A stretch of 64,000 nucleotides of DNA from Carallia brachiata (lineage: Eukaryota; Streptophyta; Magnoliopsida; Malpighiales; Rhizophoraceae): NCBI GenBank assembly GCA_021464245.1, contig JADCRB010000001.1, positions 7,684,152-7,748,151 of the forward strand, in the 5' to 3' direction. Positions 24,490-36,083 of this stretch are shown here, piece by piece. The position numbers and the translations under genes are program-made. The notes beneath the pieces are model-generated. The model had not been told where the DNA came from and made no database searches. It was given only the letters and a program-made list of their open reading frames with translations. The number at the start of each line of letters is the position of its first letter. The stretch's first letter is position 1.

Positions 24490-25655
24490 TAGATTTATTT
24501 TGGTATAAAATAGAAATTCACTGTCAATGTTTAGCCATTTTTTACTTTTTATCTACTTCCTTTTTTTTTTTTTGGTTGAATTCTACCATACACGTTAATT
24601 CTATAGTTAAAATTGTTCTTTACTGTTAATTTCACCACGTGGCGTTACATCGTGCTACGTGGCATGCCACCTCAAATTAAGTTTTTCACCTCAGCAAATG
24701 AGTACTGACGTGGTAGTTTTCATTTTTTAATAAAAAAATTCTAATTTTTTTCTAAAAAACAAAAAGAGGAAGAAAATTTCAAAAAAGAGGTAAAAGGAAG
24801 AAAATTTTTTCAAAAAACATACAAAAATAAAAAATAATTATATATTTTTCTCAAATTTAAAAAAAGGTAAAAGAAAGAAAATTTTTTGATAAAAAATACG
24901 AAAATAAAAAATTTTTGTAGTTTTCACAAATTTAAAAAAAAAAAGGTAAAAGGAAAAATTTTCAAAAAAAAATATGAAAATAAAAAATAATTATATACTT
25001 TTCCCAAATTAAAAAAACGTAAATGAAAGAAAATTTTTTTAGTAAAATATACGAAAATAAAAAAAATTATATATTTTTCACAAATTAAAAAAACCTAAAA
25101 GGAAATTCAGTTTCTCAAAACAAAAATAAGAAAAATTCAGAATTTCGGTTACTGAAAACAAAAAAAAAAAAGGAAAATTTAGACTTTCGGTTTCTAAAAA
25201 AAAATAAAAGGAAAATTCATAATTTTTTGTTTCTTAAAAAAATAAAAATTTTAAATTTTGTTTTCTAAAAAAATAAAAAAATCAGAATTTTAGTTTTAGA
25301 AAAAAAGTGAACTTTTATTTTTTATTTTTAAAAACCAAAATTTTGAATTTTTATTTTTTTGAAATCAAAATTTAGAATTTTTTTTTTTAAAAAAAAATTA
25401 GGATTTTCAAAAAAGATTTGAGAATTGCCATGTCAACACTTGTTTGCTGCTGTGGCAGAGAACCTGACAAACTTAATCTGAGATGGGATGTCACGTCACG
25501 TGACGCCATATGGTAAAGTTAATGATAAAGGATAATTTTTAGTTATGAAATTAATATTGAGGGTAAGAATTCAACAAAAAAAATGGAGTGAGTAAAAAGC
25601 AAAAAAAGGCAAACATAGAGGATGAATTTTCGTTTTATGCTATTTATTTTCAAAT
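24490..25655. mobile_element. Long inverted-repeat (foldback/MULE-like) element
   Basis: About 235 bases at the left end (from ATTTATTTTGGTATAAAATA through GGTTGAATTCTACC and CACGTGGCG to ACTGACGTGG) recur in reverse complement at the right end (from TGCCATGTCAACAC through GTCACGTGACGCC and GAATTCAAC to TTTTATGCTATTTATTT). Identity looks like 65-75 percent. The 690-base core is almost pure A/T with a loose repeat of AAAAAGGTAAAAGGAAGAAAA-like units. No transposase frame is present. Long arms suit a Mutator-like or foldback MITE; the exact ends and target duplication are not resolved. Confidence 0.65.
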
Positions 25656-28600
25656 TATATGTTATCTATTTTAAATTACTCGTTGAAATTAAACACTTTT
25701 ATCTTTTAATTAGTTTTATTAAAGGAGACAATTTTTGTCATTTTACTTTTAATTATAACCACAAATATTTATAATTTTAGGTTACATTTCATTTCTTCAA
25801 AAAAAAGAAAAAAGGAAAATAATTGGCCAACCAAAACTCGACTAAATCTAACAACGAACCAAAATTGAAAGTGATGTTTTGGTGGGATCAAAATAAAATC
25901 AAAATGATATGAGTCTTTAGATTATTAAATTTTAAAAAATAAAAAATAAATATATTATTAAATATTATTATTATATATATATATTTATATCATTTTAATT
26001 TATATGCTTTTTTAATCTATATGCTTATCAACTTACTGCCATGTATGATCTTCTGTATTTAAGCCCGATGTGTGCTCATGATATGGTGCGCGCACACGTT
26101 TGGGAGACGGCTTATTTCAATTTTGGCCAAAAAGCAATGTGAATATTTTTAGCACAAGCACTTGGAAGAAATATAATTTGTAAATAATGCGAATCCGGAG
26201 AATGACCATTCGCAAGGCCGATACATGAAAGAGAAATTTTAAATTCAGCTCCACTCCTACTAGAAGACACTGATGACATTTTGGTAATTAAAATTTAGAT
26301 TTTTATTTTATATATTTCAGATTTTAATTTTAAAATAGGAGGATATAAAATTTATAGAAAAAAAAATACTTCATTATGTAATTTATCATTTAATAAACCT
26401 TAGACGAAAAAAAAAAAAAGGAAGAAAGACACTGACTTGTGTAAATTCTACTTACAATGTTAGCATAGTTATTCTCAAAAAAACAAACTTATAATGTTAG
26501 CATAGTTATAGATTAGTTGCAAGGATGTGAACGGGGCACCGGAGATTCTGTCAATAATATTTAATATTTTATATTATTTATTTTGAATATTTTTATGCAC
26601 AATTTTTAAATTTTTTAAAGAATATAGGAATATAATCACAATATTTATTTAATATTTTATATAAATTGATCATTCAAACGTAATATGATATATTACAACC
26701 AAGTCAACTGCCGGGTTGGCCGAGTCCATCCGGATCAAAATTCTGACCAAAGTATTTAAGTAAGGGAGGTGATACATGGACGGGAAGATGGATGAGTGAG
26801 AGAGAGAGATGAAGATACTTTTTTTTTCACATTTTTTATTATTTCATAATTTATTGTACATTAATTTTAATAATTTTTACGTCATAAATTATGTAAAAAT
26901 AAAACATGTAAAAATTTACGAAACTTATAATTAAAATTTATGTGCAATAAACTTATGATTAATATACAATACAACTAACTCAGTTGTCATTCTGTCAATC
27001 CTCATCTATTATTTCCGTTTAAGCGAGGGAATGGACCAATTAAGAGTCCATGCAATTCACCGGCTTACCTAAGCTGTCTGATCCGAGTTCGATTAAAAGT
27101 TAATCTCAGTAAAGTTGAGTGGCAATCAGGAAGCAACAACCATGCTTTTCTGGTTACTAGAATCAGAATTCCAAAGGGAGCAGGTGGTACCAAAATGAGA
27201 AGGCATACGCCCACAATATCTGGCCGTTGTCCCGGGAGGGATTTGGTTCCTCTCCCACGCGCGTGATGACATCTCTCCACTCTCCATTAATGTATGCGTG
27301 GAAGTATGCAAATTATGTATACAGTTGTGGATGATAACCACCAAGTTCTGAATGGTTGATAGCGAATGACTTTACTAGGTGCCAAATGTTGTTGCCCAAT
27401 TATGCCTCTAGTTCATGGACCAGGCCCTCGCTCATAGTTTTTATTTACATAAGCACAAGGTTGCAACAACTGATCCGATAATCAGTAACTGTACAGAAGA
27501 AACGCTGTCCTCCACAACATAACCAAGATACCTAAACTAGGTGGGTAGTATGTAAACCATGCATTTTTTTAATGCATTTCAACACAAAAAAAAAAAAAAA
27601 AGGGTGGAATCGAAGTGGAAATAGCTGGGGCCGGAAATTAGGGGGCCAAATATTCATTTTGACATTTGCATTTAAAATTTTAAATAGTCGAAATTCCTCA
27701 GTGACAAACAAGAGATGGTGATAAATTATTAGGCGGAAAGTTTGCCTACGAGTCTGGGGTTAGGTACAAATTGGATAGCACCAATAGCACAAAGCCACAA
27801 ACACAAAATGTCAAGTCCAATAGTGATCAGTCTAGTAATTAAGGATTGAGTTTTGGAGGGGCTATATCTCGAATTCGAATTACATTGATTATTATTAAAT
27901 TTTTTTTTGTGTATAACTGTCACATAAGTAATACTGTAAAATTATTGATAGTATAGATGCTCATTGATCCTAAAACATGAATGCCTATCGCACTTTTAAA
28001 TTTTTTTTTCTGATTTAAAAAACAAACAAAACGTTAAGTCCACTATTTTTTTTTTTTTTGCACAAGCGCACAACTATTGACACCGGTAACCTGTCCATTT
28101 GAGTTACTCCAAATGGCTATTTGTAATTGAAAATATCTAATTTATTGCGTAAGGACATGGTTTAATTATTGAAAGAAAATTGCTAATTTCTTCTTTTTAG
28201 TAAGTTAATCTGTGTCTGGTTCATCAGACAACCCAGCCCTCACGATACCACCGGCACCACGCGCAACACAAGTGGACCCTATCTATCTGGATCCAGGGCT
28301 GGTCCCCCATCACTTCAAATCATGCCAAGCTTGCAAAAAAGAAGACCGCATTGGAAGTGAGCTGCACTTTTCAATCGTTCAACGTTAATCCTTGGAAAGA
28401 GATTCCAAGCAGTCCCGATTTCACTTTCTCGTATTTATGTTAAGAAACAAGTAGTAAATGTTGTATATTTTGGGATCTCGTGTTACAATTTTTTTTTTTA
28501 TTGATCAATAATACCATAACATATTTAGTAAATAGAAATGAGATATACAGTTAATTTAACGATATTTAATAATTTATTTATTTATTTTTTTTTAAATCAA

Positions 28601-29182
28601 ACACATCTTTTACTATCAAAGAGTCTATATTATTACGTGTTTATTATATATTCACAATTACATGCTCAAAAATTATTTCTATTTTTTATTATGAGGAACA
28701 TCTTCCTTGCATAACACCTCAAATGTGTGCCAATTGGACTACTTTATAAGGAGGGCCAAGCTTATAATGATTAAACTAACCCCTAACAACTAAAAAACGA
28801 TGAACAAAAATTTTGTATATTTCTATTTCTCTTGAAAATTGTGAATTAAATGTCACATAACAAATCACATGATCAAATTTTTAACGCATAAACATACCAT
28901 GCGTACGGGATAACAAATTCCCTAAACTCTTGTTAATGCTGTGCCAGATTTGTAATTCAAAAAATTTTACAATTGATAAGATACTTTTTTTCAAAAATCT
29001 AGTTAAATTTGCGAAAACACTCAAAATTCAAAATTTATTTCTAGATTAACCCTTCATTTAATCTAGGTAAACATTATTTTTTAGAGGTCGAGTTAAATTT
29101 GTGAAAGCACTCAAAATTCAAAATTTATTTCTAGAAATAAATTTTGAATTTTACTAAGATGTTATGTATTTATAAAACATTT

Positions 29183-29640
29183 TAAATTTAATTTTGACAA
29201 AAACTCTAATTTTACCTATCATTTTTATGTCTTTTGATAATTTCATCTATAACGTTTTTTATTCTAAATTCCACCCTCAACGTTTTCTCTATCAATTTGT
29301 TTTATCATTTTTTATTAGTTGACCATTAAGTATGACACGCGACAGTCTAATCAGCGGTATATCATCCTATTCATAACACACGTCATCACTCATAACGTGA
29401 AAAATAATCTTACTCATAACTCACCATTATTCGTGTTGCTTACGTTGCTATAAATAGGATAATGTATCGTTATTGGATTGTCACGTGTTATATTAACAGT
29501 CAATTAACAAAACAGATAAAAAAAGTAATAGAGAAAATGTTGGAGTGAAATTTAAAATAAAAAAATATTATAAGTAAAGTTTTTAAAAGATATAAAAATA
29601 ATAAGTGAAATTAAAATTTTTATCTTTAATTTTGATGTCA
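29183..29640. mobile_element. Foldback element upstream of SAG20-like gene
   Basis: The left arm (29,183-29,380), with TTTTTTATTCTAAATTCCAC, AACGTTTTCTCTATCA and ACACGCGACAGTC, recurs in reverse complement in the right arm (29,441-29,640), with GACTGTTAATATAACACG-like and ATAGAGAAAATGTTGGAGTG words. A spacer of about 60 bases separates the arms. The whole could fold into one hairpin. It lies about 480 bases upstream of the SAG20-like reading frame. Confidence 0.6.
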
Positions 29641-29860
29641 TATTTGTTGTGCATTTATAAAAGGAATTAAATGCAAAATTTATTATGGTCGAGTAAATCA
29701 GCTTTAGATCAACAATAACGCTGCCAAATGACAGACTAACACGTCTAATCGGGAAATTAAACGCTTCGGCTTGGGAGTCAAAAAGGTGGGCTTGACTAAT
29801 GGCTCCCTTGAAGTGGAGTCCACAGAAAACAAATGGGCCTCCGAGTTTAATAAACTCTGA

Positions 29861-29873
29861 TGACGCCACGTCA
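29861..29873. promoter_or_regulatory. as-1/TGA-type bZIP site (inverted TGACG pair)
   Basis: TGACGCCACGTCA is an inverted pair of TGACG boxes, the target of TGA-class bZIP factors that drive salicylate-, wound- and oxidative-stress-responsive genes. It is about 127 bases upstream of the TATA box of the SAG20-like gene, a fitting distance. Confidence 0.55.
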
Positions 29874-29999
29874 TAATCAACCAACTGTCCATCAAAATCC
29901 CAGATCAAGGCCACGCAGAGAGCACAATAACCATAGTTATCCACAAATATATTACACATTAGCCGCAGACAATCATACCGTTCTAGTCCTCGTCTCCTC

Positions 30000-30006
30000 T
30001 ATATAA
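30000..30006 (+). promoter_or_regulatory. TATA box of SAG20-like gene
   Basis: TATATAA in the context CTCTATATAAGC, about 120 bases before the first codon of the reading frame, followed by a CT-rich leader (30,040-30,110). Confidence 0.65.
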
Positions 30007-30124
30007 GCAAGCAACCCTCGGCGCGTTCAAGTAAGGCCTTCACCTGATCTTCACTTCTCTCGATCTCTCTAAAATTCTGTAGACTGCTTACTTTTCTCTC
30101 TTTCTTTGGGCTCTTAGTCAAGAA

Positions 30125-30659
30125 CTGGCTAACTCAGAGGAAACCAGCGAATCGTCTTCCTCGAAGAAGAACCAAGAGGTGGTTCTTGCCCTCTATGACG
30201 CGCTAAACTCCCGAGACGTCGAGACAGTCAGCAAGATCGTCGCGCCAGACCTCGAGTGGTGGTTCCATGGTCCGCCGTCCCACCAGTTTTTGATGCGTCT
30301 TCTCACAGGTGCTGATTCCCCGCAATCTTCTTCCTTCAAATTCGCCCCTTTCAGCGTCACTTGTTTCGGTTCTCTTGTTATCGCTGAAGGCTGCGAAAAG
30401 TCCGGCTCCATTTCTTGGGTTCACGCCTGGACTGTTACTAATGGGATAATTACCCAGATTAGAGAGTACTTCAATACTTCTCTCACCGTTACTCGTCTTG
30501 GAAACCAAGCTGCTGCTGCTGCTGCAGCCGTCCGATTTCCCATCCAAGTCCAAATCCTTGACGGCCGAGATCACTCCTGTGCATTGCCCTGCCGTTTGGG
30601 AGAGCAGCCTCCCCAATCTGGTCGGAAAGTCCGTGCCCGGTTTAGTCCTGGCAATATAG
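30125..30659 (+). CDS. SAG20: SAG20/WI12 wound-induced NTF2-like protein, ATG lacking, one frame break
   Basis: Encodes an NTF2-like fold: EVVLALYDALNSRDVETV, APDLEWWFHGPPSHQFLMRL, FGSLVIAEG, ISWVHAWTVTNGIITQIREY. These motifs identify the SAG20/WI12 family, induced by wounding and senescence, with no proven enzymatic role. The frame has no ATG before 30293. The place where the family Met-Ala-Asn-Ser start is expected reads CTG GCT AAC TCA (30125-30136), and the first upstream stop is a TAG near 30,080. The conserved C-terminus (PVHCPAVWESSLPNLVGKS, GLVLAI, stop at 30657-30659) is one frame off. The slip lies around 30,500-30,515, beside a GCT repeat; without it the frame runs on to 30,697. 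It may be a decaying copy, a CUG-initiated gene, or sequence error. Confidence 0.75.
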
Positions 30660-32329
30660 CTCCGATCCAGTGCAGCCGATCTTATAATATATCATAATAA
30701 TAATCATAATAACGTAGAATAAAAAGGGTGCACGTGTTTCCTTGGTCTAACGAGATGTGAGACCGTTCAGAACGCGTTCGCCTGATTTGGGTTTGTATTT
30801 CCGGTTTGGGTTTTATTTCTAGGGCAGTTGTTGTTGTTGTGTCGTTTCCGGTTCGGAAGTTTGGGTTAAATATGGTCCGACCAATGTGGTCCGGTCCTCT
30901 CGTGTCTTTTGATTTTGTTACTGTAAGATGGTGTTTGTGCTATTGTATGATAATAAAGAGGATGTGTGACTGTGATTCGCTTATCATGACTTTCTACCTA
31001 ATTTTCATGCTTACCCTGATACGTTTGTTTGATTTATGTGGATTACTTTTCAACTTTGTGGACAATGACTGACGTGGGAATTCGGCAATCCCGGCCCCTT
31101 TTCAAATGGAATTGCTTGCAAGCGAAAAAACAAATCTCAGTGGTTACTTACCAGAAAATTGATTGCCTATTAGCAAAGACTTCGATCAGATACCACCTAT
31201 CGTGTTGTTTAGTAATGGTATATCCATTTGTATTATAAGGTTCAATTTAAATTTTTGTTCGAAATATTTAATTGGCTAATATATATTTATTTTTACAATT
31301 TTGAGAGATTAAGTATAAAATATTATCTGTTAAAATAACACAATTTTTTCTTATAGGTCTATTAAATGTCATTCCTTCTTTCAATTTTTTTACAAGAAAA
31401 AAAAAAAAAACTCTGGATATGTTTTCATTTGCAACTTTTCCGATGGGATTTGATAATATGTGAGCAATAGGATAAAAGATTGAAATTCAAACTTTGTTAG
31501 AATTGTCTGTGATATGAAATTTAGAATTGTTGTTTTGAAAAAACGAGAAATATCGAAACAATCACTCATTGGTCCATAAGGTGAACTATAATCACTTTAA
31601 TTTTGATTGATTAATTAACTACTAATTAAGTTCTGCCTCCAAATTCTTGTTACTCTAATGCAATCCCACGGCAACCATTTTCATCATTCATTAACTCATT
31701 GAGGGATGAGGCTAAAATCAACAGCGCCAGTCTGTTCTAAAAAATATATTTATCCAGAATAACAATTCGTTACGCATCAATGAGCAACTAAAATAATGCT
31801 ATCGCAGTCCTTAGCTTGCACAACTTGCCTCATAATTCCTGTTACCAAATGCTACTTTGCGCTTTTGTATAATGAATCATCTATCATTCTTACAATTTTG
31901 TCCTATACATTTAGGTAATGAAGTTAGAGCACATTAAATAGACGAATGGCAATGGCATCCATGACTAAATGATAAACCGCTATGTATGTTTGTAAGATTT
32001 GATCACAAGATCTATTTGTGCATAAAGTGATCCTTATTCCCCATGCTTAGATTATTGTTTTCTCCGGACCAAAAAAAAAAAAGATTATTGTTTTCTTATT
32101 TAGATTTAAAACTTGTATTTTGAGGTTTTGTATTCTAATGTAAAAAAAAGAGTATAAAATTTATAAAAATAAAAAAACTACCTTTACAACTGAATAGGCC
32201 TCCTAATAAAAATAAAAAAGAAATGACAAAATGAATTTACTTTGTTAGAAATAAACTATTAATTTGACTAGTTTGAGTCATCAGAGATCAATGTATTTCA
32301 TTTGTCTTCTAATTATGAGGTAATATTAA

Positions 32330-33261
32330 GGTCCGTTTATTTATTGAAAAATAACTTGTCTGTATAAAATATTTGTAGGAGAATTTTTGTTAGAAAATAA
32401 ATTATTTCCCGCTGTTTGACTATGCTATTGAAAAATTTTGATAAATATTTTCCTGTATTTAGTACACATATAAAAAAATTTTAATTTTTAAATATTTATG
32501 ATATTGACTTTATTTTTATCAATTTTTCTCTCACTCTTTATTACATTTTTCTCTTCTCTCTCCCCACCTCACGTTCTCTGCATAGTTTTTTCGTCAAATT
32601 TTCAACTTCATAATCTTGCAAGCTTATCCAGGTAAATAGAGCTTCTTAGGATCAAATGGGCTGTTTAGTTCATCAAGGCTGTCGTTCTATACCAAAACTG
32701 CCTTCTAGTGTATGTCTGTCCAAAGAACGAATAAGAACAACATTATAAAAAACAACACTACAACTATCACTGGCAGTGACTACAAAACAGAGACTATCCC
32801 AATAATCTTAAATTTATTGGAGACAATTAACACTTCGACGCACTTGGTATCATATATAACAAAATAATATTGCTCAAAGTTAAATATTCTCCATGAAAAA
32901 AAAGAAAAATTAAAAAAAAAAGTAACTTGCCTCGACAGTAATGATATTTGCCGGCAGTCGGTGAGTACGACGACAATGTTAGATTAGTGACAGAGAAGGC
33001 CAACAATAGCTTGAAAGTTCATCTTTCTATTCCTTGCTCGTGTATTTCTTACCGCCTATACTTTTTTTTGTATAAAGGCTATTAGTTTTGTAAAATAAGT
33101 TATAGAAATAAAATTCGTAATTGATTTTACCTTAAAAGTTTTAAGAATTTTCTTTTGACTAACTGAATATTTTTCGTTGATGGGGTTTTTTTATATGAAA
33201 TAAATAATAAAAATTGAAACAAATATTTTTCTGTAAAAATTTGACGTAAAATAAACGGACG
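32330..33261. mobile_element. TIR element, possible PIF/Harbinger relic
   Basis: GGTCCGTTTATTTATTG at the left end faces AAAATAAACGGACG at the right end in inverted orientation, about 930 bases apart. Flanks are TAA (left) and TAT (right), an imperfect three-base target duplication of PIF/Harbinger type. The inside has a CT-rich block (32,525-32,575) and no transposase frame. Confidence 0.45.
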
Positions 33262-33640
33262 TATAGTATCGAAGCGATATCTCATGTAAAAAACATAGGA
33301 CACATGAAAGGGCTCACTTTTTAGTTAATTACCTTTTTCTAGTTGGTGACTCGAATTAGCCAAATCGATTGGTGGCTGGTCGCCTAAGTGAACTATCACT
33401 CAACAACGAATACTCAGATTTCTCATATTAGTCTTTTTTTAATAATTGGTTTCACAGATTGATAAAATTTAGAAATAGCGATTTTATTCGGACGAAATCA
33501 ACGTCGAGGATATTAATGGGCAAGACGACGGAATATGAACTCTTTTACAGCTAATACTTCCAATTTCCAAACAATACGGGAAAAGTGGGTCCATTGCGTG
33601 CGCCAGTAAGCAAGAAGATTTTTCAGTCGGAAAAATATAA

Positions 33641-33875
33641 GTGGACGGGATTTAGTGGACGGAGAATAGACGCGGGAATTTTTTTATGCAACTAGATAAT
33701 TTTTTTGTGCAACGAGAAACTAAATTATTGCAACAAATTTTGAAGTATTTTTTTATATATTTTTTCGTTGTAAAAATTAAGCGCTTGGTTGCACAAATAA
33801 ACAATCTGATTGCACAAAAAAAATTTTTGGTCCATTTTCTGTCCACCTAATCCCGTCCACCTAATCCCGTCCACC
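33641..33875. mobile_element. MITE with GTGGACGGG termini
   Basis: GTGGACGGGATTTAGTGGAC at the left end is mirrored by the reverse complement at the right end; about 50 bases match, including a run of T followed by a GTGCAA-like word. TAA flanks both ends (33638-33640 and 33876-33878), as for PIF/Harbinger-type elements. The right end carries a 14-base tandem duplication of TAATCCCGTCCACC. Confidence 0.6.
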
Positions 33876-35205
33876 TAACGGGACTCTTTTCAGCCTCATC
33901 CTTGTAAATTGTATGCGTATGTGACGGTGAGGCGTTGGCAGTTAGCACAATGTCGTAATTGGGGACTGCGAAGTGACCGCCCGTTTATTCGGGGCCCCAA
34001 ATTATAGCCGACACGAGCCTCGGGACAGTCTTCGTATTACGTTTGACTTTTCTTTTCTTAATTACTCTTATGACAGCTTTCATATTAAATTTCGAAGAGA
34101 AAAAAAAGTTAAATTTTTAAATAAAAAATATTCAAAATACTCTTTGAACGTAATTACATTAAATTTGATGTATAAACAGATAAGTTTTATATATATTAAT
34201 AATATTTTTTTTAATTATATTTAAAATTTAAATAATTATAAATTAAATATAATCAGTTATATTTGATAATATTTTAAACACTCTTTTGAAAAATTCTAAA
34301 TCACAACGTAATTATGCGAACGAACGCAGTAAACAGAATTATTTGACAGCTCCCAGATGTTTTTTGATTGCTCGCAGCCTATGGAAAGGAGTTGCAAATT
34401 GTTCAAATTTGATACTGGGTAATAAAATCGAAATTTATGGACAACAAATGTCTCAACAAATGTCTGAGAATGACCAGGATTTTTTTTTTCTTTCCAAAAC
34501 ATTCATCGGCATCTGGAGGAGTGAATATTCTTCTACGTTGTACTTTAGACGGTGAATCTATAATATTATTTTTGGATTAAGAGAAAATAAGTAAAAAAAT
34601 AAAAAAATATTGTAATAATAATATTATGATTGATAAAAAATAATGATTAAAAATTGTGAAAAAAATAAATAGTAATTTATAAAAAAAAAAATAAAAAAAT
34701 AATTATTTGAATTGATAAAAAATAAATAAATAAATAATATTTTCTTTTTATTTTTCTTTCCTTTTCCACCAAAAAAATTTCCAAACAGCACCTAAAGCTC
34801 AGAAACTAAACCATGGTATTCCATTTCCATAAAGTAAGCAATATTCGCGAAAGCATGTCAAATGGATTGTACTCCTCCAAGTCTCTATAAAGCTGGCTTT
34901 TAACTTTGAATCTGGACATCTTGGCAGTGGGGAATGTTACCCGAGATGAAGATTGTCCGAGGAACAATTTAAGTGGAATGATTCTTTTTTTTTTTAATTT
35001 AAAAAATAAAGTACATCTTTAGTATGTAAATTATCATTTATGAGTCGAGGTCAGGAATCACTTATTTGATCTTTTTATTCAATTTTTCTTATAAGTAGAA
35101 CTTATCACTCGATTACTGTTGAATTCGAATGAATCTCTCTACACTCTGTTTTTGTGTTAACGAATCTGAAATCCACAGCGTGTAATGCACAACATCCCTC
35201 ACAGC

Positions 35206-36083
35206 TAGGGACGGATGCAGCTGAGGAACAGGGTGGCAGTTGCCCCTGGATTTTTATCTTTATTAATAACTTTTTGCTCAAGAACACCAAGAGATATCAT
35301 TCGGCCCGGTGGTAGGGGCATATTGGCCCCCTGCCTTGGTCTGGGGATCGAGACTTACAACAAGCAGTCCAGTATGTTTGTTTCTTTTTTGTTTTGTTTG
35401 GCTTCCTTTCTTGCTTTTTTGTTTCTTTATCTTTTCTAAAAGTAAAACTTCTTTTTTTCTCTTCTTTTTTTTTAGAATTACTTTTTTTTGTTTCATTTCA
35501 TATGCATTTCATTGAATTTTAAGATTTATAATTTTATTTTATAAAATTAAATTTTATTAAACGTAGTAGTCTCGTATAATAGTTGTCTTTTTAATTTTAT
35601 TTCATTTATTCTCAAAATTATTTGAATAAATTTTCTTTTTTTATAATCTTGTAAAGAATATTTTCCTCTATGAGGAAATAAATTATCGCTAATAGACACT
35701 TAAAAAGAAAAAAAATATTTAGAAATATATTGTATGTCTAAACATATATCTATTTATAAAAGTAATTATAATTTTATCAGTTACAACTATTATGTAAAAA
35801 AATAATTTTGCTACAATAAATATTATAAAAAATCTATTGAAAAATCACAAGAAAAATAAATTACTAAATGATTGAACTATTACTTATATAAAAAATATAT
35901 TTGATTATATAAAATATAAAAAGATAATTTTAAAACATTAGAACTCACAAAATATAATTATAATATTTATAACTCAAAATAATTAATATATTTTTTTATT
36001 TTTATCCTATAAATTAGTTTTATTACCATAACTATTTATAAAAAATTTGCCCCTCCTAAAAATTTTTTCTAGATCCGTCCCTG
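35206..36083. mobile_element. Non-autonomous hAT element with 8-bp target duplication
   Basis: A perfect 8-base duplication, CTCACAGC, flanks the element (35198-35205 and 36084-36091). The termini are TAGGGACGGATGCAG and, in reverse complement, CAGGGACGGATCTAG, the typical short hAT inverted repeats. A second inner match (TTGCCCC near each end) extends the symmetry. The 878-base body is mostly AT-rich and codes for no transposase, so it depends on an autonomous relative. Confidence 0.8.
35297..35375 (+). repeat. SINE-like segment nested in the hAT element
   Basis: CGGCCCGGTGGTAGGGGC resembles an A box and GGGATCGAGACTTA a B box about 30 bases later. A CT/T-rich stretch follows. It lies inside the hAT-type element, so it would be either a later insertion or captured sequence. 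Confidence 0.3.

Larger units (their letters stand above)
21501..29857. other. 8.3-kb gene-poor spacer
   Basis: No gene seen. It starts with the PLAC8 3' UTR (to about 21,750). The rest is AT-rich with numerous A and T runs and no frame that resembles a protein. Two long inverted-repeat elements (24,490-25,655 and 29,183-29,640) are listed separately. 23,940-24,240 is less AT-rich and reads like an old repeat. 28,999-29,150 holds two direct copies of a roughly 45-base unit containing CTCAAAATTCAAAATTTATT, with a short inverted copy beside them. Confidence 0.5.

Noticed and set aside
29552..29959. 135-codon minus-strand frame
   Set aside because: Overlaps the right arm of the foldback element and the SAG20 promoter; no protein similarity.
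30179..30181. GTG as start of the SAG20-like gene
   Set aside because: GTG is not a usual plant start, and the similarity begins upstream at the CTG codon.
30203..30616. 137-codon minus-strand frame
   Set aside because: Antisense to the NTF2-like domain of the SAG20-like gene.
30660..30697. Extended C-terminus of the SAG20-like frame
   Set aside because: Follows the wrong frame after the slip; the family C-terminus ends at 30,659 in the neighbouring frame.
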